Source: Comamonas sp. KCTC 72670 (lineage in GTDB: Bacteria; Myxococcota; Myxococcia; Myxococcales; Myxococcaceae). From it: DNA of 64,000 nucleotides. Positions 16,397-26,400 of this stretch are shown in pieces; position 1 is the stretch's first letter; each line of letters opens with the position of its first letter. Both the position numbers and the translations under genes were made by a program. The DNA lies in NCBI GenBank assembly GCA_014656495.1, contig BNCN01000003.1, positions 310,001 to 374,000 of the forward strand, read 5' to 3'. The notes under the pieces are model-generated. The model searched no databases and had not been told where the DNA came from. It saw only the letters and a list, made by a program, of their open reading frames with translations.

Positions 16397-17728
16397 CTAA
16401 CCCGCGCCGTGCTGGCGCACACACACCGTGGCCAGCAGCCGCTCGATGACCAGTCGGCCGTTCGCGGACGACTTCAGGGACAGGTCCGCCTCGGCGCACG
16501 CCACCAGCGCGCCGAGCAGCTCCCGCCGCTCGTAGCCCGCCGCGGCCTTCATGCTGAAGGTGAGCGCCCACGCGTTGGGCATCTTCCGCTTGCTGCCCTT
16601 CAGCTCCGCCTCCAGCCGGGGGAAGACGCGCGCCTCCACGTCCTTCGCGGTGCGCGGCGGGGTGCCGCCCGCGTAGCGCCAGAGCCACTCATGGCTCTCC
16701 AGCAGGCTCCGGACGATGGAGGCCACCGCGCCCAGCAACTGCAGCGCGTGCGTCCCCTGCCCCATGGCGTCGTCCGCGTAGGCCAGCGCCCCGCCGAAGG
16801 CGCGCTTCTGGAGCGCCTCGGACAGCTCGAAGAACTCCTCCTCGCGCGCGTGGTGGACCAGCGCGGCCACGTCCGCCCGCTCAATCGCGGGTCCCTCCGA
16901 GTACGTGGCCAGCTTCTCCAGCTCCGACTGGAGCAGCCGGATGTTCCCGCCGATGCGCTCCTTCAGCTCCTCCAGCGCGCCGGGGCCCAGCTTCTTCTTG
17001 AAGGGCGCCAGGAACTCCTTGGCGATGTCGGTCAGGTCCAGGTCCTTGTGGCGCGCGGCAACCTTCCGCTCGACGACGTAGCCCTTGTCGTGGGCCAGCT
17101 TCACCAGCGGGTTCTTGGCGTCCAGGTCGGACGCGGCCAGCACCAGCGCGTGGCCCGTGGGCACGCCCTTCTGGAGGAGGTCCAGCAGCGCGGTGGCGTC
17201 ACCCTCCGGCGCCGAGATGCGCTCCTCGCGGCAGAACGCGGCGGCCTCCTTGAGGAAGGCCACGTCCGCGTCGGCCAGGTCCACGTTGAGCTCGTCCTTC
17301 CACTTCTCCACGGACGGCGCCCCGGGGCTGCCCGGGTCCAGTTGCTCCACGCCCCAGCCCGCGCGCGCCGCCAGCGCCAGCAGTCGTCGCGCGCCTTCCT
17401 TGCGCTTGCCCGACTTCCACGCCTCGCGCGCCTTGCCCAGCGCGTCCCCGCGGCCCTTCTTGGGCGCCAGGAACTCCGGGTCGCGGACCAGCACCACCTT
17501 GCGGCCGGGGAACAGCGGCAGCGTGGCCAGCTCCTGCGCCACCTCGCGCGGACTGCCCGCGTCCAGCACCGCCAGGTTGAGGCCCATGGCCGCGTCCGGG
17601 ACGAGCAGCTTCACCAGCTCGTCGGCGCCCTTGCGGATGAGGAACTCCTCACCCGCCAGCAGGTATACGGGGGCGATCTTCCCCGCCTTCACGCTGGCCA
17701 GCACGTCATCCAAATCACTGGCGCTCAT
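16397..17728 (-). CDS. holA: DNA polymerase III delta subunit
   Basis: The delta subunit opens the beta clamp within the clamp loader. The 443-residue protein begins SASDLDDVLASVKAGKIAPVYLLAGEE, the usual delta N-terminus, where it grips the clamp. It has the AAA+-like fold without a functional Walker A and the conserved C-terminal collar pattern (GNIRLLQSELEKLATYSEG, ERADVAALV). It is about 100 residues longer than E. coli HolA; the extra part lies around residues 85-160 (KSGKRKEGARRLLALAARAG), an insertion in the first domain. The ATG overlaps the holB stop by four bases, so the two clamp-loader subunits are translationally coupled. Confidence 0.87.
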   Translation of the reverse strand: MSASDLDDVLASVKAGKIAPVYLLAGEEFLIRKGADELVKLLVPDAAMGLNLAVLDAGSPREVAQELATLPLFPGRKVVLVRDPEFLAPKKGRGDALGKAREAWKSGKRKEGARRLLALAARAGWGVEQLDPGSPGAPSVEKWKDELNVDLADADVAFLKEAAAFCREERISAPEGDATALLDLLQKGVPTGHALVLAASDLDAKNPLVKLAHDKGYVVERKVAARHKDLDLTDIAKEFLAPFKKKLGPGALEELKERIGGNIRLLQSELEKLATYSEGPAIERADVAALVHHAREEEFFELSEALQKRAFGGALAYADDAMGQGTHALQLLGAVASIVRSLLESHEWLWRYAGGTPPRTAKDVEARVFPRLEAELKGSKRKMPNAWALTFSMKAAAGYERRELLGALVACAEADLSLKSSANGRLVIERLLATVCVRQHGAG

Positions 17729-18759
17729 CGCGGCGTCTCCGTGAACAGGTCGATGAGCATCCGCTCCAATTGGAGCCGGGGCGCCCCGTTTCGGGCAATG
17801 GCCGCGCGAGCCCCCTCCATCAGGGAATGCCGCCGGTGCAGCAGGATGTCCGACGTGCGGGCCGCGACCTGCCGACCCAGCTCCACGAGGTCCCGGTTCG
17901 CCAGCCCCGCCTCCTGGCCCGCCTTCACCAGCGCCACGTCCCGCGTCCAGAGCACCAGCAGCTCCAGCGTGCCCTCCGCCTCGTCGCGCGAGCCGCCATG
18001 GGCCTCCGCGAAGCGCAGCAGCCCCACGGCGTCCTCGCCGCGCAGGGCCTCGAAGGCGGTGACGATGTCCTTGCGCTGCGCCAGCGCGTCCACGTCCAGC
18101 GCCATGGCCCGGCCCAGGCTGCCGCCCGCCATGACGGCCGCGAGCTTGGCCGTCTCCGGGTCCAGCTTCCGGGCCTCGGCGACGCGCTGGGCGACCAGCT
18201 CCACCGGGAGCGGCCCGAAGTGGACCTTTCCGCACCGGCTGCGGATGGTGGGCAGCAGGCGGTCGATGGCGCTGGCCACCAGGATGAGGGTGGTGTCCGA
18301 GGGCGGCTCCTCCAGCGTCTTGAGGAACGCGTTCTGGGCCTGCACGTTCATCGTCTGGGCGGAGACGATGAGCGCCACCTTCCGGCGGGACTCCAGGCCG
18401 CGCAGGGCGATGCGCTCCTGGAGCTGGCGGACCTGCTCCACGCGCAGCTCCCGGCTGGGTGTCCCAGTGAAGTCGGACCTGCCCGCGAGCCCCCGGGAAA
18501 CACGCTCATCGTCCGGCATCACCCACGTGACGTCCGGGTGGAGGCCCTTCTCCACGCGCCTGCAGCTCTCACAGGCGCCGCAGCCCACGTCCGGCTGCTC
18601 GGGGCACGTGAGGGCCTGGGCCAGTCCCACGGCCGCCAGCTCCTTGCCCACCCCTTCCGGCCCGGCGAAGAGGTACGCGTGGTGGACCGCGCCGCTGCGC
18701 AAGGCCGCCTGGAGGGCGTCCACCGCGCGGGGCTGTCCCAGTACCGATGCGAGCGTCAT
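17725..18759 (-). CDS. holB: DNA polymerase III delta-prime subunit
   Basis: A 344-residue clamp-loader subunit. The N-terminal AAA+ domain has a P-loop-like GPEGVGKELAA near residue 33, and the usual Thr/Ser after Lys is Glu, consistent with delta-prime not hydrolysing ATP. A four-Cys zinc module (CPEQPDVGCGACESCRR) follows. The arginine-finger motif TIRSRC near residue 173 completes the neighbouring ATP site, and NAFLKTLEEPP is a family hallmark. It is first in the holB-holA-methyltransferase operon. Promoters lie in the 58-bp gap to the divergent channel gene. Confidence 0.9.
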   Translation of the reverse strand: MTLASVLGQPRAVDALQAALRSGAVHHAYLFAGPEGVGKELAAVGLAQALTCPEQPDVGCGACESCRRVEKGLHPDVTWVMPDDERVSRGLAGRSDFTGTPSRELRVEQVRQLQERIALRGLESRRKVALIVSAQTMNVQAQNAFLKTLEEPPSDTTLILVASAIDRLLPTIRSRCGKVHFGPLPVELVAQRVAEARKLDPETAKLAAVMAGGSLGRAMALDVDALAQRKDIVTAFEALRGEDAVGLLRFAEAHGGSRDEAEGTLELLVLWTRDVALVKAGQEAGLANRDLVELGRQVAARTSDILLHRRHSLMEGARAAIARNGAPRLQLERMLIDLFTETPR

Positions 18760-18817
18760 GGGGCGTGTATCCCCGCTCGCGCGGCACGCGTCAACGGCCG
18801 CCTTGACCCTCCCTCAG

Positions 18818-20335
18818 ATGGCGGGAGACATTCCACCGGCCTTGCTGCCCTTCCTTCAGAGCAATCTGTCCCTGGCCGTGGGTGCGCTGCTCATCGTCGT
18901 GCTGATGGGGGTGCGCACGTCCTCCCATGACGCCGACCTGCGGCAGGATTTGAAGAGCGCCATCCGGCTGCTCATCGCGTTCATCGTGCTCCGGCTGGCG
19001 TCCTGGGCCCTGCCGGAGTCGGCGCCCGGGGGCGTCCAGAAGACGCTCCGCGTGGCGTGGATGCTGATGTTCACCTTCGGTGGCATCCGCGCCAGCGTGG
19101 CCTTGGCCTTGAAGCTGGTGCGGCTGCGCGCCCCGGCGGTGGGCACGCCGAAGATCCTCCGCAACGTCATCGACTTCACGCTGTACCCGCTGGCGGTGCT
19201 GCCGCTGCTGCGCACCCAGTTCGACGTGGACCTGGCGGGCCTGGTGGCCACGTCCGCGGTGCTGTCGGTGGTCATCGGTCTGGCGCTCCAGGAGACGCTG
19301 GGCAACCTCTTCGCCGGCCTGTCCCTCCAGTTGGACCGGCCCTTCGAGGTGGGCCACTTCATCCGCATCGGGACGCACGCCGGGCGCGTCGTCTTCATCG
19401 GCTGGCGCTCCATCCGCCTGTCCAACTTCCGCCGCGAGGTCATCACGCTGCCCAACAGCATGGTGGCCAAGGAGCTGGTGCAGAACTTCACGCAGGACCT
19501 GAACCCGGTGGGCATCGACGTGGAGTTCCGCCTGTCGCGCGACACCCCGCCCAACCAGGTGAAGAGCGCGCTGCTGGAGACGCTGCGGGAGACGCCGCTC
19601 GTGCTGCCCGACCCCAGCCCCATCGCGCGCACGCTCAGCTACGAGGACAACGCCGTCCGCTACATGGTGCGCTTCTTCATCGCCGAGTACGGCCAGTCCG
19701 ACGGCGTGAAGGAGGACCTCCACACCCGCCTCTGGTACCGCCTGCGCCGGGAGAACATCGAGATTCCCTACGCGCAGCGCACGGTGCACGTGAAGCAGGA
19801 GACGGCGCGCGCCGAGCTGACCGAGGACACCATCCGGCAGGTCCTGGGCAACGTGGACCTCTTCCAGGCGCTGAAGCCCGAGGACCTGGACCGGCTCCGT
19901 CAGGAGTCCCTGGTGCGCCGCTTCGGCGCGGGCGAGCGCATCATCCAGGAGGGCGACGAGGGGCGGACCTTCTACGTCCTGGCCTCGGGTGAGGTCAGCG
20001 TCCGCACCGGCAAGAGCCAGTCCGAGGTCACCCGGCTGGGCCGCGGCAGCTACTTCGGAGAGATGTGCCTGCTGACCGGGGAGCGCCGGTTCGCCACGGT
20101 GGTGGCGGTGCAGGACTCGTTGCTCCTCGAGGTGGACCGGCCGACCTTCGCCCGCCTCTTCTCCGAGTACCCGGGCCTGGCCCGCCAGCTCTCCTCCATG
20201 CTTGCCCAGCGGCGGACCCAACTGCGCGCGGTGGCCGAGGCCAGCGGCGCCAGCACGGACGCCATTCCCGGCGAGGTCAGCCGTATACTCGGGCGGCTTC
20301 GCCAGATATTCGGGCTCAACGCCACACATGAGTAG
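18818..20335 (+). CDS. MscS-family channel with C-terminal cyclic-nucleotide-binding domain
   Basis: Predicted inner-membrane channel of 505 residues. Four to five membrane helices lie in residues 10-170, and the last contains the pore-lining LAGLVATSAVLSVVIGLALQ. The MscS beta-domain follows (FEVGHFIRIGTHAGRVVFIG, ITLPNSMV). Residues 350-470 form a cNMP-binding beta-roll with the phosphate-binding cassette FGEMCLLTGERRFATVVA, whose key Arg is retained. This is the bacterial cyclic-nucleotide-gated branch of MscS, where gating is by ligand more than by tension. The ATG at 18818 is divergent from holB. Its ligand (cAMP or cGMP) cannot be read from sequence alone. Confidence 0.87.
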   Translation: MAGDIPPALLPFLQSNLSLAVGALLIVVLMGVRTSSHDADLRQDLKSAIRLLIAFIVLRLASWALPESAPGGVQKTLRVAWMLMFTFGGIRASVALALKLVRLRAPAVGTPKILRNVIDFTLYPLAVLPLLRTQFDVDLAGLVATSAVLSVVIGLALQETLGNLFAGLSLQLDRPFEVGHFIRIGTHAGRVVFIGWRSIRLSNFRREVITLPNSMVAKELVQNFTQDLNPVGIDVEFRLSRDTPPNQVKSALLETLRETPLVLPDPSPIARTLSYEDNAVRYMVRFFIAEYGQSDGVKEDLHTRLWYRLRRENIEIPYAQRTVHVKQETARAELTEDTIRQVLGNVDLFQALKPEDLDRLRQESLVRRFGAGERIIQEGDEGRTFYVLASGEVSVRTGKSQSEVTRLGRGSYFGEMCLLTGERRFATVVAVQDSLLLEVDRPTFARLFSEYPGLARQLSSMLAQRRTQLRAVAEASGASTDAIPGEVSRILGRLRQIFGLNATHE

Positions 20336-20463
20336 GCTGGCCGAAGCGGGGGGGATGCCGTGACAGACCTCGGTATTCCGATTCCATGGCTGGGGCAGGT
20401 TCGACCCTCCCCAGACTGTGCTGATTTGAACTGCCGGAAGCGGTACTTTGCAGGATCACTGTC

Positions 20464-23400
20464 ATGACGGAAGACGTTGAGGGGCTGTCGGAGTCTCCAG
20501 ACATCGCGGTGGTGGGCATGGCCGCGCGTCTGCCTGGAGCGCGGGACGTGGACACGTTCTGGCGCCGCGTGCGCGACGGCGTGGAGTCCGTCACACCATT
20601 CACCGACGCCCAGCTCCTGAGCGCGGGCGTGGACCCGGCGCTGCTCCAGGACCCGAACTACGTGAAGTCGGGCATGGTGTACGAGGGCCTGGAGGACTTC
20701 GACGCGGGCTTCTTCGGCTTCAGCGCGCGCGAGGCGTCCCTCATGGACCCGCAGCACCGGCACTTCCTGGAGGTGTGCTGGGAGGCGCTGGAGCACAGCG
20801 GCCATCCGCCGGAGCGCTTCAAGGGCCCCGTGGGCGTGTTCGGCGGCTCGGGCATGAACGCGTACATGCCCTACAACCTCTTCACCAACCCGCAGCTCAT
20901 GGAACAGGTGGGCCTGTTCCTGGTGCGGCACACGGGCAACGACAAGGACTTCCTCACCACGCGCGTGTCGTACTGCCTGGACCTGCGCGGCCCCAGCCTC
21001 AACGTGCAGACGGCGTGCTCCACGTCGCTGGTCGCCATCCACTCCGCCTGCCAGAGCCTGCTCGCGCGCGAGTGTGACCTGGCGCTGGCGGGCGGCGTCA
21101 CGCTGGAGCTGCCGCACTACCGGGGCTACCTGTACCAGGAGGGGGAGATCCTCTCGCCGGACGGGCACTGCCGCGCGTTCGACCACCGCTCGCAGGGCAC
21201 CCTCTTCGGCAGCGGCGCGGGCGTCATCGTGCTGCGCCGGCTGGAGGACGCGCTGGCGGATGGGGACACCATCTACGCGGTGGTGAAGGGCAGCGCGGTC
21301 AACAACGACGGCGCGCGCAAGGTGGGCTACCTGGCGCCGTCCGTCGACGGGCAGGCGGACGCGGTGGTGGAGGCGCTCAACGTCTCCGGCGTCAGCGCCG
21401 ACACCATCGACTACATCGAGTGCCACGGCACCGGCACGCCCGTGGGCGACCCGATTGAAATCACCGCGCTCACCCAGGCCTTCCGCACGCAGACGCAGAA
21501 GAGCGGGTTCTGCCGCATCGGCTCGGTGAAGACGAACATCGGCCACCTGGACACGGCCGCGGGCGTGGCGAGCTTCATCAAGGTCGTCCAGATGCTGCGG
21601 CACAAGCAGATGGCGCCCACGCTGCACTTCGAGAAGCCCAACCCGCAGATCGACTTCGCGCGCTCGCCCTTCAACGTGAACGCGGCGCTGCGCGACTGGA
21701 CCGCGACCAAGGGCCGGCCCCGCCGGGCCGCGGTGAACTCGCTGGGCGTGGGCGGCACCAACGCGCACGTCATCCTGGAAGAGGCGCCCGCGCAGGCGCA
21801 GACGTCCGCCGCGCGCCCCTTCGAGACGCTGTGGCTCTCCGCGCGCACCCCCGCCGCCCTGGAGCGCGCGGCGCAGCGGCTGGCGCAGCGGTTGGGTGAG
21901 CCGGACGCGCCCAACCTGGGCGACACGTCGTTCACGCTGCTGGCCGGACGGCGCCGCTTCGGGCACCGCCGCGCGGTGGTGGCGGCCTCGCGCGAAGAGG
22001 CCGTGCGCCTGCTGTCGCAGCCCGAGGCCGCGCGGACGGCCCAGGCGCAGACGGAAGCCGAGGGCCGCTCGGTGGTCTTCCTCTTCCCCGGTGGCGGCGC
22101 GCAGTACCCGGGCATGGCGAAGGGCCTCTACGAGCAGGAGCCGGTGTTCCGCCGCGCCCTGGATGAGTGCCTGTCCCTGCTCGAGCAGCACCAGTCGCTG
22201 AAGCTGCGCCCCCTGCTCTTCCCGGAGGCCGGCGCGGAGAAGGAGGCCCGCGCGCAGTTGGAGCAGGCCACGTACGCGCTGCCGGCGCTCCTGTCCGTGG
22301 AGCTGTCGCTGGCCGCGCTGTGGAAGGCGCGCGGCCTGACGCCGCAGGCGTGCATGGGCCACAGCATGGGCGAGTACGCCTGTGCGCAGCTCAACGGCGT
22401 CTTCTCCGTGAAGGACGCGCTGGGCATCGTCGCGTGCCGTGGACGCCTCTTCGACCAGCTCCCCGCGGGCGCCATGCTGAGCGTGGAGCTGCCCGAGGCG
22501 GAGCTCAAGCCGCTGCTGGGCGAGGGCCTGGACCTGGGCGCGCACAACGCGCCGGGTCTGTGCCTGGTGTCCGGCGAAGTGGCGGCCATCGAAGCGCTGG
22601 AGGCGCAGCTCAAGGCGCGCGAGGTGGAGGCGCGGCGGCTGCACATCAAGGTGGCCGCGCACTCGCGCATGCTGGAGCCCATCCTCGCGCCCTTCCGCGA
22701 GTTCCTGGGCACGGTGCGCTTCTCCAAGCCCACCGGCCCGTGGATCTCCAACGTCACCGGCGCGTGGGTGACGCCCGAGGAGGCCACCTCGCCCGACTAC
22801 TGGGTGCGCCACCTGCGCCAGCCAGTGCGCTTCGCCGAGGGCGCGGGCGTCCTCCTGGCGGACAAGTCGCGCGTCTACCTGGAGGTCGGCCCCGGCCAGA
22901 CGCTCACGCAGCTGCTGCGGGCCCAGGTGGAGAAGCCCCAGGCCGAGCAGCTGGTGCCGTCGCTGCGGCACCCGAATGACACCGTCGCGGACCTCGCGTT
23001 CTTCCAGCTCGCGCTCGGGCGCCTCTGGGCCGCAGGCGTGGACCTGGACGCGGCGGCCCTCTTCGACGGCCAGAAGCGGCGGCGCGTGGCGCTGCCCACG
23101 TACGCGTTCGAGCGCGAGCGCCACTGGGTGGAGCCGGGCAGCGGCACCTTCATGGCGCGGCGCGAGGGTGAGCGTCCGCTGGTGCGCGAGGAGAACGTGT
23201 CGCGCTGGGGCTACGTGCCCCGCTTCCGCGAGCAGGCCGGCGCGGCCCCGGAGGCCCCGGCGGAGAACGAGCGCTGGCTCATCGTGGGCGAGCGGCACCT
23301 GCTGCCCGACGAGCTGGCGCGAGAGCTGGCGGCGCGCGGCGCCCAGGTGACGCGCGCACTGCCCGGCGACGCCTTCGGCCGCGCGGCCGAGGGGCGCTTC

Positions 23401-26400
23401 ACGCTGCGGTTCGATGCGCGCGAGGACTGGGAAGCGCTGTGGGACGCGCTGGGCGCCGAGGGGCGCGTGCCGCCCCGCATCGTGGACCTCACCCCTCGGG
23501 ACGTCGCCGCGCTCGGCTGGGAACGCGCGGTGGCGCGGTACTTCCTCACGCCGCTGGCCCTGATGCAGTCCCTGACGGCCGAGTCGCTGCCCCCGGGCCT
23601 GCGCTACGTGCGGGTGACCCAGGAGGCCGTGTCCGCCGAAGGGCACGCGATGAGCCCGGAGCAGGCGTTGAGCTTCGGCCCGCTGCTCGTGGGGCCCAAG
23701 GAGCTTCCCGAGCTCAAGGCCCGCGTGGTGGACCTCCAACTGGTGGTCAACGTGATGGGCCAGGCGCGCGAGCTCGCGGACGAGCTGCTGCGCCCGGACG
23801 TCGAGGCGCCGGTGGCGCTGCGAGGCGGCCGTCGCCTGGTGCAGGTGGTGGAGCGGACGGCGCTGGACGAGGGGCCCTCGCCCCTGCGCGGCCAGGGCGT
23901 CTACCTCATCACGGGCGGCCTGGGTGGCATCGGCCGGACGCTCGCCGAGCTCTTCGCGCGCAAGGTCAAGGCACGGCTCGCGCTGGTGTCGCGCTCCGCG
24001 GCCAGCGCCTCGCACGCGGACCTGCAGCGGACGCTGGAGGGGCTCGGCGCCCAGGTGCTGCTGCTCAAGGCGGACACCACGGACGCCAGCCAGCTGCGCG
24101 CGGCCATCGCCCAGGTGAAGGAGCGCTTCGGCGCGATTCACGGCGTGGTGCACGCGGCGGGCACGCTGGAGGATGGCCCGCTGGAGGCGAAGACGCGCGA
24201 CTCCGCGCTGCGGGTGCTCGCGCCCAAGGCCCTGGGCGCGCTCGCGCTGGAGGAGGCGCTGCAAGGCGCGGCGCTGGACTTCTTCGTCAGCTTCGCGTCG
24301 ACCAGCGCCTGGCTCGGGCCCCCGGGACAGGTGGACTACGTCGCGGCCAACGCGTTCCTGCTGGCCCAGGCCGCGCGCCTGGAGCGCACGGGCGTCGCGA
24401 AGCGCGCGCTCGCGCTGGGCTGGGGCGTCTGGCAGGAGGTCGGCATGGCCGCGGCGCAGCTCGCGCCGCAGCTGCCTCCGGGTGAGACGGTCAGCCACCC
24501 GCTGCTCCAGCGGCGCGTGGAGGCCCCGGAAGGCCACGCCGTCTTCCGCGCCATCTACGACGCCAAGGCCCACTGGGTGCTGGACGAGCACCGCATGCGC
24601 GGCGGCGGTCCGGTGCTGCCGGGGACGGGCTACGTGGAGCTGGCCCGCGCCGCCTGGGCCCTGGTGCGGCCCGGGGAGCCGTTGGAGCTGTCCCAGCTCG
24701 CGCTCGTGTCGCCGCTGGAGGTCCCCGACGGAGAGGTGCGCGAGGTGGAGCTCGCGCTCACGCCGGACGAGGACCATGGCTTCGCCTTCCGGGTGAGCAG
24801 CCGCGCCTCCGGCAACGCGTGGACGGAGCACGCCACCGCGCGGCTCCATGCGGCACAGGGCCAGCGCCCCGCCGCGATGGACCTGTCGTCGGTCCGCGCC
24901 CGCTGCACGGCACGGCCGCTGACCTTCGGCGAGGGGGAACAGGCCCTGCCGCAGGACGCGCTCATCGCGTTCGGCCCCCGGTGGAAGGTGCTGCGCTCCG
25001 CGGGCTTCGGCGTGTCCGAGGCCCTGGGCACGCTGGAGCTGCCGCGCGCCTTCCGCGAGGACCTGACCACGTACGGGATTCCGCCGGGCCTGTTGGACAT
25101 CGCCTCCGGCTTCGCCTTCTCGCTGCTCCCCGACGCGGGACAGCCCGGGAAGCTGCACGTGCCCGTCTCCTACCGTCAGCTCCAGGTCTGGGGCCCGTGG
25201 CCCGAGGTGGCGATGAGCCACGTGCGGGTGCGGCAGGAGGAGGGCCGCGGCGCGCTGCTCGACGTGACGCTCAGCGACGCGGACGGCAACGTCTTCTGCG
25301 CCATCGAGGGCTACCTCGTCGCCTCCGTCGAGGCGCGGCGGTTCGGCCGTGCGCCGCAGAAGAAGGGCTCCATGCTCGAGGGGTGGCTGCCGCTGGGCAT
25401 CAAGCCGGCGGAGGGCCAGGAGGCCTTCCTGCGCGCGCTGTCGCTCAAGGACACGCCGGCGCTCTTCGTCAGCTCCATGGACCTGCACGTCCTGGCGGCC
25501 CGCATGCGCCCGAAGCAGGAGGCGGCGAAGCCGGCGGCCTCGGCCACGGTGACCCAGGAAGGGCAACCCTCAGGCGCCCCCGCCGCGGACGCTCCGCGCG
25601 ACGACGTGGAGCGCAAGCTCGCGGAGCTGTGGCAGCAACTGCTCGGCGCGCCGAAGGTGGGCCTGAAGGACAACTTCTTCGAGCTGGGTGGGCACTCGCT
25701 CATCGCGGTGCGCCTGTTCGCGCGCATCAAGAAGACGCTGGGCGCGGACCTGACGTTGGCCACCCTGTTCGAGGCCCCCACGCTGGAGCAATGCGCCGCC
25801 CTGGTGCGCGAGGCCCTGGGCATCCCCTTCACGCCGGACGCCGCACCGGGCGACACCGCGCCCGCCGCGCAGGCTCCGGCCGCCAAGGCCGCGCCGAAGA
25901 GCTGGTCTCCGCTGGTCACCATCCAGAAGGGCGGCAACGCGACGCCCTTCTTCTGCGTGCATGGCGCGGGCGGCAACGTCCTCAACTTCCGCGAGCTCGC
26001 GCAGTCGCTCGGCAAGGAGCAGCCCTTCTATGGGCTCCAGGCGCGCGGCGTGGACGGCAAGCTGCCTCCGGCCGACAGCATCGAGGAGATGGCGGCCATC
26101 TACCTGGAGGCCCTGCGTCAGGTGCAGCCGCGCGGCCCCTACCTGATTGGCGGCTACTCCGGCGGCGGCGTCGTCGCCTACGAGATGGCGCAGCGGCTGG
26201 TCAAGCTGGGCGAGCCGGTCGCGCTGGTCGCCTTCCTCGACACCTTCCACCCCGCCACCCAGGAGCGGCGCCAGTCGCTGCCCGAGCGGCTGCGGGAGCT
26301 TCGCCGGGAAGGCGCGGCGAGCTACGTGTCGCGCAAGCTGCGCACCAAGGTGGAGCGCGACGGCACGCGGCTGTGGAGCCAGGTCAAGCTGCGCTGGTAC

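Noticed and set aside
16409-18817. Upstream extension of the MscS gene across holA and holB
   Set aside because: It runs antisense to two clear clamp-loader genes; the real start is the ATG at 18818.
20336-20463. Sigma-54 promoter (GG-N10-GC) upstream of the PKS
   Set aside because: TTTGCA is present but the GG to GC spacing is 12, not 10.
20050-25566. Very long open frame of 1838 codons on the minus strand opposite the PKS gene
   Set aside because: It mirrors the PKS gene; its product is His/Arg/Gln-rich low complexity without any family motif, as expected antisense to high-GC coding DNA.
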